From contig JAEZXF010000529.1 of assembly GCA_023419995.1 (NCBI GenBank), positions 1 through 12,602 of the forward strand: a DNA stretch of 12,602 nt, written 5' to 3'. Shown here in pieces: positions 11,052 through 12,602 of this stretch. The stretch's first letter is position 1; every line of letters starts with the position of its first letter. The translations under genes and the position numbers were made by a program. The notes under the pieces were generated by a model, which was not told the DNA's origin, ran no database searches, and was given only the letters and a program-made list of their open reading frames with translations. The stretch comes from Pseudomonadota bacterium. GTDB lineage: Bacteria; Pseudomonadota; Alphaproteobacteria; Rhizobiales; Rhizobiaceae.

Positions 11052-11068
11052 CTGAAATCAAGTTAATC
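11046..11068. promoter_or_regulatory. Perfect dyad (8-bp arms, 7-bp spacer) at the pdhA promoter
   Basis: GATTAACT (11046-11053) and AGTTAATC (11061-11068) are exact inverse complements separated by GAAATCA. The left arm covers the ftsB stop codon; the right arm contains TTAATC, the best -35 candidate for pdhA. The size and placement fit a dimeric regulator's operator. As RNA it would be a weak A-U rich stem without a T run, which makes a terminator unlikely. Confidence 0.5.
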
Positions 11069-11091
11069 GTTATATTTCAAATAGTTATAAG
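11063..11091 (+). promoter_or_regulatory. Candidate promoter of the pdh operon
   Basis: TTAATC (11063-11068) and TATAAG (11086-11091, five of six to TATAAT) are 17 bp apart, in the most A+T-rich stretch of the window. Transcription from about 11098 would give a leader of roughly 115 bases before pdhA. GTTATA occurs twice (11069-11074 and 11084-11089). Confidence 0.5.
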
Positions 11092-11107
11092 AACATCGCG
11101 TATGCCA

Positions 11108-11186
11108 GCCATGCATTTTTCCGCATGGCGGTCCGCCAGCCTCCATGCTAGCCTCACGAAAAATGCGGGAAGCACGAGCCTCCCGC
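11108..11186 (+). repeat. Stem-loops in the pdhA leader
   Basis: Within the predicted 5'-UTR, GCCATGC (11108-11114) pairs with GCATGGC (11123-11129) around an 8-base loop, and GCGGGA (11165-11170) pairs with TCCCGC (11181-11186) around a 10-base loop. The pdhA Shine-Dalgarno (AGGGAG, 11202-11207) lies downstream of both and looks free. Confidence 0.4.
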
Positions 11187-11213
11187 CGGGAGTTGAGGAA
11201 CAGGGAGCGAGCG

Positions 11214-12257
11214 ATGGCGACAGCCGCCCGTAAGACGTCTGCGAAATCCAGGGCAGGTGTCGACAGCCAGCCTACACCGAAAACGCCGCCTCCGGCGAAA
11301 TTCACCCGGGAGCAGGACCTCAAGGCCTATCGGGACATGCTCCTGATCCGCCGCTTCGAGGAGAAGGCGGGCCAGCTCTACGGCATGGGCTTCATCGGCG
11401 GGTTCTGCCATCTCTACATCGGACAGGAAGCGGTCGTCACCGGCATGGCCATGGCCATCAAGGAAGGCGACCAGATGATCACCGCCTATCGCGACCACGG
11501 CCACATGCTGGCCATGGAGATGAGCGCGCGGGGCGTGATGGCCGAGCTGACCGGCCGCCGCGGAGGCTACTCCAAGGCCAAGGGCGGCTCGATGCACATG
11601 TTCTCCAAGGAGAAGAACTTCTACGGCGGCCACGGCATCGTCGGCGCGCAGGTCTCGCTGGGGACCGGCCTCGCCTTCGCCAACAAGTACCGCGGCAACG
11701 ACGCGGTCTCGCTCACCTATTTCGGCGACGGCGCCGCCAACCAGGGCCAGGTCTACGAGAGCTTCAACATGGCCTCGCTGTGGAAGCTGCCCGTCATCTA
11801 CATCATCGAGAACAACCGCTACGCCATGGGCACGGCGGTGACGCGCTCGTCGGCCGAGACCGACTTCTCCCAGCGCGGCGTCTCGTTCCGCATTCCCGGC
11901 ATCCAGGTCGACGGCATGGACGTGCGCGCGGTCAAGTCGGCCGGCGACCTCGCCGTCGAATGGTGCCGCGCCGGCAACGGCCCGATCATCCTCGAGATGC
12001 AGACCTACCGCTATCGCGGCCATTCCATGTCCGACCCCGCCAAGTACCGCTCGAAGGACGAAGTGCAGAAGATGCGCTCCGAGCACGATCCCATCGAGCA
12101 GGTCAAGGCGCGGCTCCTGGCGCAGAAGGGTGTCAGCGAGGACGACCTGAAGGCGATCGACAAGGAGGTGCGCGACATCGTCGCCGATGCGGCCGATTTC
12201 GCCCAGTCCGATCCCGAGCCGGACGCGTCCGAGCTTTACACCGACGTGCTGCTCTGA
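11214..12257 (+). CDS. pdhA: Pyruvate dehydrogenase E1 component, alpha subunit
   Basis: The thiamine-diphosphate-binding alpha chain of the heterotetrameric E1 that decarboxylates pyruvate and passes the acetyl group to lipoyl domains. The product is 347 residues. A low-complexity Ala/Lys/Pro-rich N-terminus (about 1-28) is followed by the conserved LLIRRFEEKAGQLYGMGFIGGFCHLYIGQEA, the ThDP motif starting GDG at 171-173 and ending ENN at 199-201, and the loop YRYRGHSMSDP (265-275). The start at 11214 has AGGGAG six bases upstream; the in-frame ATG at 11145 would translate leader hairpins and is rejected. pdhB follows 15 bases after the stop with its own GGGAGG. Branched-chain E1 is an alternative family, but the sequence and the pdhB partner favour pyruvate. 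Confidence 0.96.
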   Translation: MATAARKTSAKSRAGVDSQPTPKTPPPAKFTREQDLKAYRDMLLIRRFEEKAGQLYGMGFIGGFCHLYIGQEAVVTGMAMAIKEGDQMITAYRDHGHMLAMEMSARGVMAELTGRRGGYSKAKGGSMHMFSKEKNFYGGHGIVGAQVSLGTGLAFANKYRGNDAVSLTYFGDGAANQGQVYESFNMASLWKLPVIYIIENNRYAMGTAVTRSSAETDFSQRGVSFRIPGIQVDGMDVRAVKSAGDLAVEWCRAGNGPIILEMQTYRYRGHSMSDPAKYRSKDEVQKMRSEHDPIEQVKARLLAQKGVSEDDLKAIDKEVRDIVADAADFAQSDPEPDASELYTDVLL

Positions 12258-12272
12258 GGGAGGCGACGGACC

Positions 12273-12602
12273 ATGCCGATTGAGATTCTGATGCCCGCCC
12301 TCTCGCCGACCATGGAAGAGGGCAACCTGTCGAAGTGGGTCAAGAAGGAGGGAGACAAGATCTCCCCCGGCGACGTGATCGCCGAGATCGAGACCGACAA
12401 GGCGACGATGGAGGTCGAGGCCGTCGACGAGGGCACGCTCGGCCGCATCCTCGTCGCCGAGGGCAGCGAGGGGGTGAAGGTCAACACGCCGATCGCCGTC
12501 CTTCTCCAGGAAGGCGAGAGCGCCGACGCCGTGGCGGAAAGGCCGGCCGCGAAGGCGGAGCCCGCCGCCGCGCCCGCGCAGGCCTCGGGCGACGCCGGCG
12601 GC
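12273..12602 (+). CDS. pdhB: Pyruvate dehydrogenase E1 beta subunit with N-terminal lipoyl domain (cut by window edge)
   Basis: Only the first 110 residues are in the window. Residues 1-78 form a complete lipoyl domain ([18 protein letters not shown] at the start), with the lipoylated Lys43 in [11 protein letters not shown]. An Ala/Pro/Glu-rich flexible linker runs from about 85 to the edge. In alphaproteobacteria the gene after pdhA encodes E1 beta carrying a fused lipoyl domain, followed by pdhC (E2), which starts very similarly. I call pdhB from gene order; the E1 beta catalytic domain itself is not visible, so E2 (pdhC) cannot be excluded from this sequence alone. GGGAGG lies nine bases upstream of the ATG, 15 bases after the pdhA stop. 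Confidence 0.8.
   Translation, partial: MPIEILMPALSPTMEEGNLSKWVKKEGDKISPGDVIAEIETDKATMEVEAVDEGTLGRILVAEGSEGVKVNTPIAVLLQEGESADAVAERPAAKAEPAAAPAQASGDAGG

Noticed and set aside
11145..11213. Upstream in-frame start for pdhA adding 23 residues
   Set aside because: It lacks a ribosome site and would translate through the leader stem-loop; the ATG at 11214 has AGGGAG at good spacing and fits family N-termini.

Overview
The window is a GC-rich stretch of conserved chromosomal housekeeping genes. Gene content, gene order and protein signatures point to an alphaproteobacterium of the Rhizobiales, probably close to Mesorhizobium or another Phyllobacteriaceae member. This assignment is an inference from remembered synteny (ppiD-trpD-trpC opposite tpiA-secG; pyrG-kdsA-eno-ftsB-pdhA-pdhB) and from the hybrid lipoyl-E1beta subunit of pyruvate dehydrogenase. 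I see no mobile element, CRISPR array, tRNA, rRNA, or clearly transferred gene.

Layout. From 1 to 3261, on the minus strand, lies a tight unit: ppiD (periplasmic-facing folding factor), then trpD and a cut-off trpC (tryptophan synthesis). A 127-bp divergent region separates it from tpiA, followed by secG, on the plus strand. secG and a minus-strand universal stress protein gene converge on one strong bidirectional terminator. The stress gene is divergent from pyrG, and the 193 bp between them hold a candidate FNR/FixK site. pyrG, an uncharacterised VOC/glyoxalase-like gene and kdsA overlap by 4 bp at each junction and should be translationally coupled. A small PRC-barrel gene follows, then eno, ftsB and the start of the pyruvate dehydrogenase operon (pdhA, pdhB).

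How the genes work together. tpiA, eno and pdhA/pdhB cover steps from triose phosphates to acetyl-CoA. Enolase makes phosphoenolpyruvate, which KdsA uses for Kdo, and PyrG makes the CTP that later activates Kdo, so the pyrG-VOC-kdsA unit fits lipopolysaccharide core supply. ftsB (division), secG (export) and ppiD (envelope protein folding) are envelope functions.

Hunt result. I found no new multi-gene system; this is a core region. The most interesting signals are non-coding: a perfect 12-bp inverted repeat abutting the eno ribosome-binding site; a perfect 8-bp-arm dyad over the likely -35 of the pdhA promoter; a candidate FNR/FixK box placed correctly for the stress gene; a hairpin where the pyrG Shine-Dalgarno should be; and a leader inverted repeat at tpiA. 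Separately, the first ~123 bases carry a cluster of implausible changes in trpC that look like sequence error at a contig end.
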